64,000 bases of DNA from Oxyruncus cristatus (GCA_013399855.1 VXAY01005262.1:304767-368766), one strand, 5' to 3'. Counted from the stretch's first letter, positions 38,271 to 51,330 are shown. Notes: generated by a model not told the origin, from the letters alone. Made by a program: numbers and translations.

Positions 38271-39391
38271 ATCTAGGAACAGTATTTCACACTTAAGGAA
38301 ACTGATTAGCACTGTTTGGATACATCTGAAACACTAAGTACATTTATATGCTTACAACAAAGTGAGAAAGCATCACACAGCTAACTTACTGACCAATAAT
38401 GTTTTAAAAACAAAAGTCCATAAAAGCCGAATAAAAAGTAACAGTTCCCTTTTGTTGAGCAATTCTAATAATGTATCAGTGATACTACCACAATTAAAAA
38501 GCCATAATTACATTTGCAAAATACCTAAGCATCTATAAATCACCATATTATACCTTACTACTTTTGTAGAGTGGAATAATCACTGAGTCTAGAATGTCAC
38601 ATATGTGACTAGGTTGTGTTAATAAACACTAGTTCTTTTATCAGAAAACTGTGACTTAAAGGCTATTAAAGAAGAACAGGAGACAGCAACAAGACTCCTA
38701 AAAGGACAAGATAATAGAAGAGGTCTTCAAAGTACACGCATAGAACAATACCAAGGAATATAAAAATCAAATTAAAAATGACTCGCTATTGATCACTGAA
38801 GGAAAAAAAAAGTGAGAGCTGTTTAGAACAGGTTTTCAAAGGAAAGATGTACATGCATAGAATTATCTGTGATTGACATAGGCTGAGATGTCTTTTGCTA
38901 ATAAGTAACAGCTAGTTGCACTGGCACCAGACTTCAGAACTGGGAATGCAAAATTAATCACGGATGTGCAACAGCAGAGTGTAGAATACTATCATTTAGG
39001 TGAAATATATAGCCCAGCTGCTCATAATATATCCCATCCTTGAGGCTTAGTTGCAATTGGGATGCAGGACACACAAATGCTATCAGATTTCTCCTACATC
39101 TTGAATGTATAGCCCTGACATGACTTCAGAATGTTGCACCCTAACTATTCAGTTATATATTCTAGTAATCTCTAAATTATGCATACCAAGCTAAAAATTT
39201 ACACAAGGAAGTATTTTAAAAGAACATACACCTGTAACTCAAGACTATGTCACTTTATCAAGAAAATAAAAGTAGTTCAAACCTCTGTTATGTTTTCATT
39301 CAGAATCCTTTCATAGCCATAAGTGACTAGCCTACATAAAAAAGGTGCTATCTTGATTTAAAGCCCTATTTAACTGTACCACTGAAGCAAA

Positions 39392-39441
39392 AGCAGTTAC
39401 AGCAGTTACAGACTGTAACAGTAGTACAGTAGTTACAGTTA
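39392..39441. repeat. Cluster of short direct and inverted repeats of GTTACAG
   Basis: agcagttac occurs twice in tandem (39392, 39401). gttacag and its complement ctgtaac recur, forming a possible small hairpin (gttacag-a-ctgtaac). Confidence 0.7.
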
Positions 39442-42400
39442 GATTTAAAAACATCTGATTCCCCCTGCAGGAATTAAGTAACAGTATTTGATGTTGATTA
39501 CACTTTTGCACACACCAGTAACTTACAGAAAATCCAAGAGAAGTCTTACCAAGCTTATATAGTGTTGATTATCTCTACGAAATACAACATTTAGAAAAGA
39601 AAAATCAAAATGGTAATGAGGGCTTTGAGATAGTGCATGCGGGATTCCAAAATCCTGCACTAAATGTCTGCGTGCATATCTGTATATATAGACATATATT
39701 CCTGAACCATTATAAACTTTTCTTTCTTACACAAGATCTCCTGTGAGGGTGCAGGTTACTACCATGTCACTATTTATGCCACTTAATTTGGGGCTGATTA
39801 GATTCTAGAAGCCTGGAGTTTAGATGCTTTGTTTAGATCTGGACTATATAAAGTAATTCTACTTCAGGGTAGTTGTAAGAGGCATGATACATGTTATGGG
39901 CTATCTAAAAGTCAAGAGGCAAAAGAAGTCTTTTGATAAAGTGTGATTCCTTGAGAGCACACAGTTTTTCATCTGCTAGACAGTATGTGCTAGCTTCTAT
40001 TACTTGGGAGTGCCTGAGTCACTTGTAATGGTGGGTGAACTAGAGATCCGGACTGAGGGTCAGTCTTCAAAGGAAAACTATATGGGAGCAAGCTGGTCAA
40101 CATGAAATCGTGGCAAAGAACCACTTTTGCAGCACAAAATGTCAAGTAGCAGATTAGTAGACTGAAATTGGGAGAGAATGGGAACTTTTCAGACCTATGT
40201 AAGCTTAGTGGTGTTCCTAACAACTCCAAAACTAAATTACCTCTTTTTCCTAACTTTCCTAGGGTAGCTAGTATTCAAATATGAGACACAAGAATTGTCT
40301 TTTTTTTTTTTACTATTTAATACATGCATACCTATATATGTGTGTGTGTTTATACACACAATTTAGTTATAAATTTAGTTGTTCAGTCCCACTCCCGTTT
40401 TGATGTTATTACATAGTAGATACAGTTATCATCCTTTTCCTTACAAGTGTGTTCATCACCTACGTGACCACTTTTACTCTGCTTTCCAAAGCTGCCCTTT
40501 GCTCACCTTCCCAATATTCCCTGCTACTGAAAAAAACTCACCTTCAAATGTTGGATACAAAACACTTTATCTGAATGAGAACATAAGCATTGTAAAGTTT
40601 AGAAGTAGTAAAACGTCACTGTTGACTTTACTATCCTCTAGGCAAGGTCCTAACATAAAAGTATTTGCAAAGCTGATGTAACCTGTATCAACTATTACAA
40701 TGCTCTAATTTTAATGTCTATATAGCTTTACATTCATTGGGTTTTAAATTTTATTTGTACATGCACTATAGACAAATGTTGGCTAAGGTATTGTGATGGT
40801 TGGGTTGTTTTAATTTCTAGAAACAGTAGTAGTTTCTTCAGTAGCTTAGAGAGTACTCTGAAAGTACAATCATAATTGTGCATCTACAGTTATGGAATGT
40901 AAATAAGGTGTCATACAGTTTAAACTCAAAAATAGAACAAATATACAGACAAGAGAAAATAACATTGGTAAAAAGAAAATAACCATTTTCTAAGTCAGTC
41001 AGTCATCCCTTTGGATTTGTGGGATACAAAAAAATTCCCACACTTCTTGCCATTGGACATTAGAAAAGTGCAAAATTAGCAAATTGGAGAACACAACAGA
41101 AAAAAAGCATACAGATTTTAGGGTGATACGTTATTCAGTAGAGTAACAGTAATATATAATGTGACTTGGGAAAATACAGAAATATTCCAGCAAGCAATAC
41201 ATACTTGAATTGGGTTTCACTATCAGAGATTTCGAAAAAATCAGCTGTCTCACAGAAAAGAAACAGTTACTCTACAGATAAAAGGAATTTCCAAGGTATA
41301 TCTTAGTCTGTTTAAACAAAACAGAGTCAAGGTTTATTTCTTAGAAAACTATTTGCAAGACAAATGTATCATGTGTTTAAGAAGAATTTAGGCTTTAGTT
41401 AATCTCCTTAAGGTACTTCACAACTATAACTTGCTTTTCAAAAGTGTGCCAGTCTCTGTAACAAGAACCAGTAATGTCTATGCTCATTCAACCTATCTTT
41501 AAAGTGAAATTTAAGCCTAAAATTCATTATACCACTAATTACTTACCTATTCTGAACTTTGCCCAATTAGATGTTCTCTTTCCAAGGAAAGCTCTGTGTA
41601 TATTAGCAGAGATTAATATAACAGTACAATATTTCTCACATAAATCAACAGAGGCTGCTGTCTCAAAAAGCTTTCTGATGTCCCAATTTTTCAAACACCA
41701 GTTCTAACATAACCGCAATTTAAGAGCTTTTTACTCATCCCTTAAGAGACACCTGTCTTACAACGTTTTTCATTATCCTATCTGCGACTCTTAAACAATA
41801 AAACTGTTGTCAACACTGCAAGTTGCAATTACTTCTTCCCTGGACAACAGCTATGCTAAAATGGAGTTAACAAAATAGAGTTGAAACAGTTTCAGACAAT
41901 GGTGATACCAGGTCTATAAACAAGACAAGAAGTTTAGGCTGAATCCTGCTGACACTGAATTTTATAAATCCCAAAAGTAAATTAATTTTAAAGAAATTAC
42001 AATTTTTTTTCCTGACTCCACTCACCATGCCCGTGTTACAGACAGTTAAGGTTGTTTGGATATTCTAACTAAGTGTGGGGAAAAAAGAACATAGGAAATT
42101 CTCACATGAAGTAAATATTGTCTATGATACTTTGTATCCTCATTTATTAAGATGTGCTAAAACTATGTCATTAAATATTAACTTTCATCAAATACAAAGA
42201 AAATCAGGGTATGTTACACAGAAACATGTAAAAGTTAGAACATCCTACCTACTGTGCATCTGCAGAAGACACAAAATAGCTCAGACTGTCCTTCAAACTG
42301 CAAGTGGCTGTTTTTAATCACTAAATGTTATCTGTCAAATCTGCTGCATAAGAATAGTCTTCCTCAGCTGAAACTGCTGAAGTAGTGTTCTCCTCCAAAA

Positions 42401-42767
42401 CGGCTGTGTTCCATTGGTTCTAAAGATATTAGAGCCATTAGTTATTTTTTTAAGACCAAAGACTGGCTTCATTGTCATTGTGAAAAACAGCAGCTATTTA
42501 GAGAAGGAGCAATTCAATATGCGGGGCTCCATAAGAGAACATCATATGTCAGACCCTAAAGCAGTACCTTTTACTGATGAAGCTTAAAGAAAAAAAATAA
42601 AAGCATTCAAAGGCAGTTCACTAAAGGAATCCTCAAAATTTTAAGCACAAATGAAAGTTTGAAATATATGCATTATTCTTTTATTAAAGTCAGGATAAAA
42701 AAAAAAGTACATCATCAAGTGTTTAATTTTTTGAAGGAATTATTCTTACAAGCAATTTAAGTTTAAC

Positions 42768-43202
42768 TTAATTGACCCACTTCTTGTAAATCATTAGTAA
42801 CTGTATTATGCTGAAATAGTATCTTACATTTTCTGAAGGTTCTGCTTTATATGGAAAACTCCAATCAACTTTAGCCTGGGATACTGTAAGATGCTTCACA
42901 ATGCATCCCCTAAAGAACAGCAAAACAAGGATCAAGAAATAGCTCATTTCAAAGTGGTTTGGAGAACACTGGTATAGATCCTCTGATGACAGACATCCTG
43001 AATGTAAAACAGTACACAGTTCCTTAGTAAGAAATGTCAGTAAAGGCCGAGCACGAGTAAAGAAAGTATCATTGCCTATGTTGGGAACTGATGGAGGAAA
43101 AACTACCCTAAATATGAGACTAGAATCTTTTGAAAGAAAAAAGTCTATTGGCTGGTATCCCTGCTGCAGCTGCACTTTACAATGTGCACTAATGGACTCC
43201 AA
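42768..43202 (-). other. Unexplained 144-codon open frame with splice-like signals
   Basis: Longest non-transposon open frame in the window. It has no ATG at its upstream end (the first codon shown is TTG). The reading includes ISAHCKVQLQQGYQPIDFF, FRVVFPPSVPNIGNDTFF, RARPLLTFLTKELC and HLTVSQAKVDWSFPYKAEP. I recognise no family. Inside it, a pyrimidine-rich tract ending ctgttctttag at 42910-42911 and a donor-like gtaaga after 42828 outline a possible 82-bp exon (42828-42909). The sense is the same as SPOCK3. It could be a chance frame, a decayed retrocopy, an unannotated exon of SPOCK3 or a nested transcript. In this AT-rich sequence a run of this length is uncommon but not impossible by chance. 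Confidence 0.25.
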
Positions 43203-45211
43203 CAGTCTCCAAATTTAATTTACTAATCAACTACTCTCTACCCTTAGTCTATATATTTTGAATTCTTCCCTGAAATTTTTCAATGTTTGTTTCTTTAAAA
43301 ATTACATTTTGCTTATTTCAGTCTTCAGGGTTTCTCCAAATTTCAAGGATATCAGTAGGAATATTTTCACTGACTTAAGTGAGACAAAGTAAATGTTTCA
43401 ATGCTAACTCCTATTCATTGACTCTACTAAAGAATTAGTTTATATATCTGAAAACTAGAAAGCTGTGTGTATCACAATGCTTGATTCTTAACTGGAAGAT
43501 GCCAATACCAAGTTTCTTCTAACAACTCTGAACTATTACAATAAAATATCAGAATCAACACAAATGATTATTTAACAGCCAAAGAAATTATGCCATGCTA
43601 CTTTCACAACCTTACTGCATGCATAATAACAGAATGCTCTTGTAGATGGGAAAGGAAGATGATGTTATCTCTGTCCCTCAGGTCTTATGTCAGGTTATCA
43701 TGGCCTTTAATCTCAAACCTAGCATATTCTGACCTTGCCAGGATGACTGACAAAGGATAATCCCACTTGCTTCAGTACATGACACACAAAGTCCATGCTG
43801 AACTCTTAGAGAAGCAATGTATTAGAAAGGACTATGCTGCTAGAAGCATTTTTACTTAATAATGAAGATGTGACTGTTTTACGCTGGATAAATTCTTGGA
43901 AGCTCTAGCTACAACTGAAACGACTCTTCACACACACACAAGAAGAGAAGATTAGCCTTGTTAGTATTCAATTAGGAAATTACATTCTGTATTCTTGAGA
44001 TTTCCCTATGCTTCAAGAACAGTGAGAGCCTTTAACTTGCCTTAAAATAGAATTACATTGCTGAGCACTAAAATCTCCTATACCCTACCACAGAATGAGA
44101 TTCTTTTTAATGTTGTCAAATGTTAATCGTTTATACAGCATACAGTGCAATTTATTTTGGGATCTTCCCAAATACAAGACAGTTTGTGAACTTCAGCCAC
44201 TTCCTACCCTTCTTTTGCTCTCTTAGTTTGTGAGTTAAGCCCTGAAGCAGTGCTCTATACTGAGGACGCAAAAACACACAACTGTCTACTCTTTCTCACT
44301 AAAAAGTGTTGTCTTTTCTGCTCAGAAATTTTCTGCAGTACTTTATGGAGACTTATATTTGTTAAAAACCCAAAGTGAGCCAAGATGATATAAAATCAAA
44401 TTAAGCATTCTTTTTATAGTGCCTCTAAACCCCAGTCTACATTCCTGTAAGAACTTCCATAGCCTCATGCTGTAAAAAAAAAATTCTGTTGAAAATCAGC
44501 TCATTTCTCATTTTACTATGCAGGTTTCCAAGCCTAGATTTCAGGAACATTTCCCCATAGACTTGACCCAAAATCCACATAAGCCAATTAAGACTTTTCC
44601 AAATATTTTTCTCACCTTGGGACCAGGCTCCAACATTACTTTAATGACTATAAGAAAAAAAAAAAAAAGATAAAAAAAGTCACACAATATATGCAGGAAA
44701 AAAGACTTTGAAAGTACATTATTATAACTATTTGCAGAACACATTCAGCCTATATCTAGTTGCATTTTTCATACTATCCCAAACTCTAACACAAAAAATA
44801 ATTACTGATCTTTTAATAGCAGAAGCAGGGTCAGTACTACTTGACACTACCTTTTATTTAACACAGAGTATCTGTATCCAGAGGTTTCTTCATTAGAAAA
44901 TACCAAGTAGCATAACTTGTCTTATTAAAAGAAGACTGGCATTAAATTATACTTCCGTCACTAATTAAACACATTCTCTTATTTCCATTTTACAGTGGTG
45001 TCACCACAGAAATGAAGTTTTTTTGAAGGTATTATAAGTGTCTGCCAGTAGATTCCCTGCCCAAGGAAAGCTTGGAACAGAGAAGAAATGAGTTGTAACC
45101 TTACATTTCCAAATACGGAAACTGGAGATTACAAAGAAAACATCATGGAAAACTATTATATTAATTTAATGCTATGTTGATTCTAAAAGAGGTACATTAA
45201 ATAACTAGAAG

Positions 45212-45216
45212 GAGAG
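45212..45216. repeat. Target-site duplication, left copy (GAGAG)
   Basis: Five bases before TGTCATGG of the LTR, repeated at 46443-46447 after TTTGACA. A sixth base does not match. Confidence 0.8.
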
Positions 45217-45687
45217 TGTCATGGTTTAGCCCATCCCCCCAGTATTGGGGTAGAAAATGGTTAACTCCAGGTAAAATTCTGGCTAAGTAGCCAATCAGAA
45301 ACTTTTGTGATGTCTCTACGAATGACGTATTTAACAACCTGGAAAAGAAAGGTGTTGCACAGAAGAAATTCCAGCCTGGAGAGGCGCAGAGGAGAACAAG
45401 AGATAGCAATGTAGCCTCCAAGGTCAGTGCAGCAGGAGAGGGGAGCAGAGGCCTGGGAGGGCCCCCTCTCCCCCTCCAGCAGGGGAAAAGACTTAAAAAC
45501 TAAAACCCCTGCCACCTGTGGAATATTATTTGGAGTGAAGAAACCTTCGTGCGGCCTGTCCCTGCCCCAACCAGGGCCTGGCCTGGCCCGGGGTGGGCAG
45601 GGATGGTTTGAGGCCACAACTGAATCACCTGGAAACCACATGCAACAAGCTGTAGAGGAATTGCTGCCACGGAATGGTGGAGAAGCC

Positions 45688-45728
45688 NNNNNNNNNNNNN
45701 NNNNNNNNNNNNNNNNNNNNNNNNNNNN
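45688..45728. other. Assembly gap (41 N)
   Basis: A run of 41 undetermined bases inside the GC-rich part of the LTR. The true length of missing sequence is unknown. Open frames crossing it have no meaning. Confidence 0.99.
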
Positions 45729-46124
45729 GCAGGATGACTCCTTTCACTGCGAATGGGGGAGCGGTGGTGAATTGGAGTAGCCAACTGCGGCCGAGAGCCA
45801 AGACTGGGTGTCTGGCCAAAAGCAGAAAGTCAGAAGAATTCCACAGAGTGAGAGAAGAGGCTACTTGGAGCAGCAGAGCATAGCACCGGAGAGCGTTCTT
45901 GGGTATGGACTGAGCCAAAAGAAACCCAGAACCCCTGTGACCCGGGGAGGGGTGGTGACTCTTAGGAAACCCCCTGAAACTCCTTGTGGAAGGAACCTCC
46001 ACGGAGCCCTATACTCCGTGGTGACGACATGGTGATGTGAGTGTTCCCTCGAAGCCCATGGTAAACCCTCAGTAGCCATAGACAAGCAGCTGGAAGCAGG
46101 AGGCAGACTCCCCTGCATTCCGAT

Positions 46125-46139
46125 GGAGAGAGAGAGAGA
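46125..46139. repeat. Short (GA)n repeat inside the LTR
   Basis: GGAGAGAGAGAGAGA-type dinucleotide run at the end of the GC-rich part of the LTR. Confidence 0.7.
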
Positions 46140-46315
46140 TTTTTGAGCTGCGGTGATTTGGAACTGTTACCTTAAAGACTTTTTCTTCTCCGTCTTTCTC
46201 CAGACCGTTTTTGAAGAAAAGAAGGAGAAGTAGTATTTGTAAATATATGTTTGTTATTATAAGAAAACTAGTTAGAGTTGTCGTGTATATTAAGTATTCC
46301 CTTAGTTATCAGAGT

Positions 46316-46321
46316 AATAAA
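46316..46321 (+). terminator. LTR polyadenylation signal AATAAA
   Basis: AATAAA in the distal part of the solo LTR, followed by T/GT-rich sequence. It supports plus orientation of the LTR. Confidence 0.55.
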
Positions 46322-46442
46322 TTTTAATATTAATCCCCATGTCAAAGAGATCTCTTTTGTCTATGAGAACTCTTCTTACCTATTAGCAAAATTTATGTGT
46401 TGATAAAAACCGTGCAGAAATCACAAGGCTAAACCTTTGACA

Positions 46443-46447
46443 GAGAG
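46443..46447. repeat. Target-site duplication, right copy (GAGAG)
   Basis: Right partner of 45212-45216. Confidence 0.8.
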
Positions 46448-48461
46448 TAAGACTTTCTCAGTCTGTATGTCCTCTTTGCCTGACAATTCCTTGAAATGTT
46501 GACATTAATATTTGATTCCAAGTCATAATGTAAAGAGCACAGGTTTTGCAGCTCTCAAGCAGGTTGAAAGAACATAACAACTAAAACCAGAAGGACTTTG
46601 GTAGCCTAAACAGCTATAATTGTAGAGAATGATGTCTCAGTGCAGCAGAAAATGTGCTAAGGGCAATTTAGAACATCATGATCTCCCATAAAACTAATCT
46701 CTAAAATACTGCACGCATCATTTCCTCCTTTTGTCATGGAAGTTTTGCAATAAAAAAGTTACATATCAAGACTGGGGATCAAATCCTTAGTGCCTTTTCT
46801 GCATGTTTACCTACAAGCTCTCTATGTCAGGTTGTCTTAGTTATGATGACAAACAAGCAGTAGCAGAATGTCAAGGCTGTCAATGTGCTAGTTACAAAAT
46901 GAAACCAAAGCAACATACAAAATCTGCAAATCTTTGCAGTGAATTCAACACTAAAAGAACTACAGTTAACATTTCAGACTAGATGCCAACTCCCTTCTTC
47001 AGTCTACTGCAAAGGTTCAACAATAACATACTTTATATATATGAATTGCAATCATAGCTGAAGACTGTCATTTATTATTTCTAATGACCTATATGTGCCA
47101 CTTTTCTTCTGCTGAAAAGAAAAACAATGGCCTGAAAGGGCACTTGAGTACATTAACATTTGAGTTCATTTTTTCTTAGTAACACTTTAAAGCCAGATTG
47201 AGTTCCCATCCTCATCTAATCATATTTTGTCAAGATCAGCTGTACTTCACTATGGTGATAGAAGTAAAAAAGGAAAATGTTTCACAGGTCAACCACTTCA
47301 ACCTACTGCATTGAAAAAACAATCTTCTCCATTAAATACTTTAGAGAACCCTTCTGCTTTGGACTAGGAGGTCAGTTGGGATCTCACACCTTATGCCAAG
47401 CCTCTGCATTCAGAGTCCAGTTTTCTCAACAGATCTTAAAATACCGTGGAAAAATTATGGTGCCTGTGAACATAATACATTTTGCCCCAACTCCTCTACC
47501 ATAGCACCTCTCTCATGTTTTAGAAGGGATGCTTCAACAATACTGCTAGATCCAAAAGTGAGTAACACTGCACCAGCCCCCCTCAAAAAAAAAAAATGCT
47601 GGGCCTGAGACTGTGTTTTCCTCCCCCTCAGCCACCATGTTACTCTGAAGTGAAATTTAAAACAAAATTAAAAAATAAAAATAGTTGCCTTACAAGAATC
47701 AGTGATAAAATAGTTAAAAGGCTCAGAAGAAAAATATGCCTCTAAGTTGCCCTGCTGAGAAATCCCAACAAAAACCCATTGATATAAGAAAGATGTAGAA
47801 TTAGTCTACTCTTGGCTATTATGACCAACACACACAAACAGATATCTATACTCTCATGAGATAGGGAAATTACTACACCAAAACCACTATGCACACAGAT
47901 AAAGAGAGACAGAAAGACAGGACATAACAGAAAAGGAAACTACTTTCGTAAGATATAAACATTTCTCTATCCTCTGCTGTATATTCTTTTCAACTAGACT
48001 GGAAAGCAAGTTTCCAAGTATGATAGTTGCACTTATCAATGGTTTCTGAATTTGTAAACCAGTGCACATATCTATGTGTGTGGTAAACTACACATAAATA
48101 CGCATAATTTTTCTAAAACATGTTCTGCAATTTAACTTCTGTAATTATGTATCATTTGTGCTATATCTAAAAAGAAAATGAGCTATTTATTTTATCATTC
48201 CCCCTCAAATATTTCCTATAGTCTCCTGATTAAATAAGCTAGGAAATAATGGTTAATTGCATATTCTGAGTTAGGAATCTTGTAAACTTCCGCAACAGAA
48301 CCAGATCTAATACTTAAAGCTTCAAATTTACATTCACAAATTACACAAAATCTTATCACAAACTGTTTGGTGAATGAGGTTTTAGTAGCTTCCTTATATT
48401 TCATAAGTATAGTAAAGTCTCTTCTTTGATATTATTTTTCTTACAATCATTAAATAAATCT

Positions 48462-48800
48462 AGGTTGTAGACAACCTCTGGAGGTCATCCAGTCTAACCA
48501 CTGCTTAAAGCATGTCCAATAACAAAGATGGCACAGAATCATGCCCAGTCAAACTTCAAGTATCTCTAGGAACAGAGATTCCAATTCCTGGTTCATTCCA
48601 TGGTTTGTCGACTCTCATAAGAAAATTTTTTTCCTTTCATTTAATTAGAGTTTCCATGCTGTAACACATCTTTTACCTCTAATCCCATCCCTACCTATTG
48701 GTGAAGAGAAAAGTCTGGCTCCATCTTCTCTATAATACCACAAAAGGCAGATGAAAACACTCAATCTTCTTCTCATGCAAAGACTTTCCAAACACGTTCT
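48462..48800 (-). mobile_element. Old, diverged CR1 LINE 3'-end fragment
   Basis: Contains acaacctctggaggtcatcc and agtctaaccactg at the 3' side, then tctctaggaacagagattcc and a segment with gaagagaaaagtctggctcc, all in the order of a minus-oriented CR1. Divergence is higher than in the neighbouring copies, so the ends are approximate. Confidence 0.7.
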
Positions 48801-49310
48801 AAATATTTCTTAAAAGACAACTGGCAAAATTAAGGCTTTTTTGTTCTAGTGCACTGGATGTTTGGTATTATAACAGATTTCCAAGTTTGGGGTTAAAAAA
48901 ACACATGTAGTGCATAAATGAGGACCACAATCTAAAAAAAAAAATACATTTTTTTATCCTGTGTATATAATGTACAGATTGCAAAAAACCCCACAAACCA
49001 CCAGATCTATTTTCTGCCTGTCATGCCCTAGAATATAATCAAGTCAGAAGTTCTTCTACAGCATAGACTGAATGCTGAAGCTGAGCCCTTGAATATCCTG
49101 CCAATTTTTGAGTTGTTACAGTATATCAGCATAGACAAGACTTATTTTCAGCCACACATAACATTTTCAAGAGGATCACAGCCCAAGAATTTTTTCTGAT
49201 AAAGTACTTTGTGTGTGATGTTTTTGTACAACAGCTGCTGATGTTCCTGCTTAGATAAGAATAAAATTACCTAAGAAATAACAGAAACACAACAAATATA
49301 TCTGTAGCAA

Positions 49311-49583
49311 TAGGACAAGGGTTAATGGTTCTACATGAAAGAAGGTAGATTCAGACTAGACTATTAGGAAGAAACTTTTTACCATGAGGGTGGTGAGACA
49401 CTGAAACAGGTTGCCCAGAGGGGTGGCAGATGTCCCATCTCTGGAAAAGTTCAAGGTCAGGTTGGATGGGACTCTGAGCAACCTGGTCTATTTGAAGATG
49501 TCCATACTCATCATAGCAGGGTGGCTGGACTAGAGAATTTTTAAAAGGACTGTTTCAACCCAAAGTATTCTATGATTCTGTGA
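49311..49583 (+). mobile_element. CR1 LINE 3'-end fragment
   Basis: Plus-oriented. aggaagaaactttttaccat, ggtgagacactgaaacaggt, then ttgcccagagg and a typical 3' UTR ending attctatgattctgtgaa near 49568-49583. Only the last part of ORF2 and the 3' UTR remain. Confidence 0.92.
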
Positions 49584-50738
49584 AATAGATTCAAACATAT
49601 TAATGCCTTTGCCTATTATAACAACTATATACTATTACATATAATACTATATACTATACTTACAAGTATGATAATACTAAATTGGAAGATCAAGACTAAG
49701 AGGAGAAGTGTTCTATGATGCTAACCACAGCTTTATTTCAGATTTCTACTCAATATATGGAAAGGTCTTGATTGCCTTTTATGGTGAAATTTATTCAGTA
49801 AAGCATGTACTTCCACGTCCTTTCTGGCTTGCCAGTACTGCTTGCAGGATCAATGGCTGCATCCATTTGCAAACTTCAGCTCTCATCAGCTCCAGATCCC
49901 AATTATGTGCATGCCCCGGAAAGCGGCAAGCAACATATTTGAACTTAACCCTAATATCCTGTTGAGGAGACTACAATATTGTTAAAATTCCTTTGGGTTT
50001 TTACCCCAAGCCTAAGTCATCTCCAGCTTTTCAGATGACAACACAGAATGAGGAAGACTGGACCTTACTTGCTTTGCCTTACAGTGAAGGAAGAGGAAGA
50101 AACAATATTGCACCTTCAATTTGTATGAATATCTGCATGCAGACTTACTATTTGAACAGCTGTGGCTGATATTAAGGAATATGTTATCTCAGAGCTAGAG
50201 TGTTCAGTTCCATATTCTGAAGAACATAGAGGGGAAAAGAGCTTCTCAGTTCCCATCCTCCTGCTACATGTAACATTAGCCTCATTGTAGTTTTCCTACT
50301 TATACAGAAATATTAAGACTACTTCTGGAATATTTACAGACATATGAATGTAGACAAGTACTTTTCACAGAGTTCTCCAAATTCATCCAAAAAACTCAAA
50401 TATAGAGGAATTCCACAGCAAGAAACAAATCTTCACTAAAACACTGTAGTACTCACATTATAAATAAGCAATGCATTCTTTGAATAATATATCAATTTCA
50501 TAATGGTATGCTTTGTTTTGTTTTTTTCACTAGGAAGTAGAGACCCTGTCTAAAGTGGCCAGTGAAAACTACTGGTTTACTAAGCAGTTTGAAGGCTTAG
50601 CATGTATGTGCACACAAATTTAAGAAATTACTTTCTTACCTACTCACTTATAAAATATCAAGATAAGATATATACAAGATATTTTTCAGAAGTATACTGA
50701 AACCACTTAAGTCCTGTTTTAGAATTATGTACTGAAGT

Positions 50739-51330
50739 CACAGAATCACAGAATCAACTAGGTTGGAAAAGACCTCTGACATCATCAAGTCCAACCTATG
50801 TGGCCCTAGAGTGCCACACCCAGGGATGGTGACTCCACCACCTCCCTGGGCAGCTCATTCCAACGCTCAATCATTCTCTCTGTAAAGAACTTCTTCCCAA
50901 TGTCTAACCTAAACTTCCCCTGGTGCAGCTTAAGACTGTGCCCTCTTGCTGGTTGTCTGGGAGAAGAGACCAACCCCCACCTGGCTACAACCTCCTTTCA
51001 GGTAGTTGTAGAGAGTGATGAGGTCTCCCCTGAGCCTCCTCTTCTCCAGGCTAAACAACCCCAGCTCTCTGAACTGCTCCTCACAGGACTTGTATTCCAG
51101 TACCTTCAACAGCTCTGTTGCCCTTCTTTGGACACTCTCCAGCACCTGAACATCCTTCCTGAGCTGAGGGGCCCAGAACTGGACACAGGACTCAGGGTGC
51201 AGACTAACAAGTGCCAAGTACAGAGAAAGAATCACTTCCCTGCTCCTGTTGGCCACACTATTGCTGTTAGCGGTCAGGATGCCATTGGCCTTCTTGGCCA
51301 CCTGGGCACACTGCTGGCTCATGTTCAGCC
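50739..51330 (-). mobile_element. CR1 LINE fragment, about 590 bp: reverse-transcriptase C-terminus and 3' UTR
   Basis: The plus strand starts cacagaatcacagaatcaac, the reverse complement of a CR1 3' end. The minus-strand open stretch 50930-51322 contains [62 protein letters not shown] and YNYLKGGC, all characteristic of CR1 ORF2. It is 5'-truncated with no endonuclease domain, hence dead. It overlaps in content with 37340-38270, in the same orientation. Confidence 0.94.

Larger units (their letters stand above)
45217..46442 (+). mobile_element. Long solo LTR (1,226 bp including an assembly gap)
   Basis: Begins TGTCATGGTTTAGCC and ends GGCTAAACCTTTGACA, giving imperfect inverted termini with TG...CA ends, and is flanked by a 5-bp direct repeat GAGAG (45212-45216 and 46443-46447). 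It is far GC-richer than the surrounding intron from about 45400 to 46130. A polyadenylation signal AATAAA lies at 46316-46321, followed by T-rich sequence, which sets the plus orientation. A TATA-like stretch (gtatttaa) lies near 45327. The TGTCATGGTTT start is common in LTRs of songbird and other avian endogenous retroviruses, from memory. No internal retroviral coding region adjoins, so it is a solo LTR. The overlapping open frames inside it are not genes. It is antisense to SPOCK3. Confidence 0.88.

Noticed and set aside
37707..38337. Plus-strand open frames of 112 and 91 codons
   Set aside because: Antisense shadows of the CR1 relic at 37340-38270.
45427..46118. Several overlapping open frames (up to 126 codons) on both strands around the N gap
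   Set aside because: They lie inside the solo LTR, cross undetermined bases and reflect GC-rich composition, not coding.
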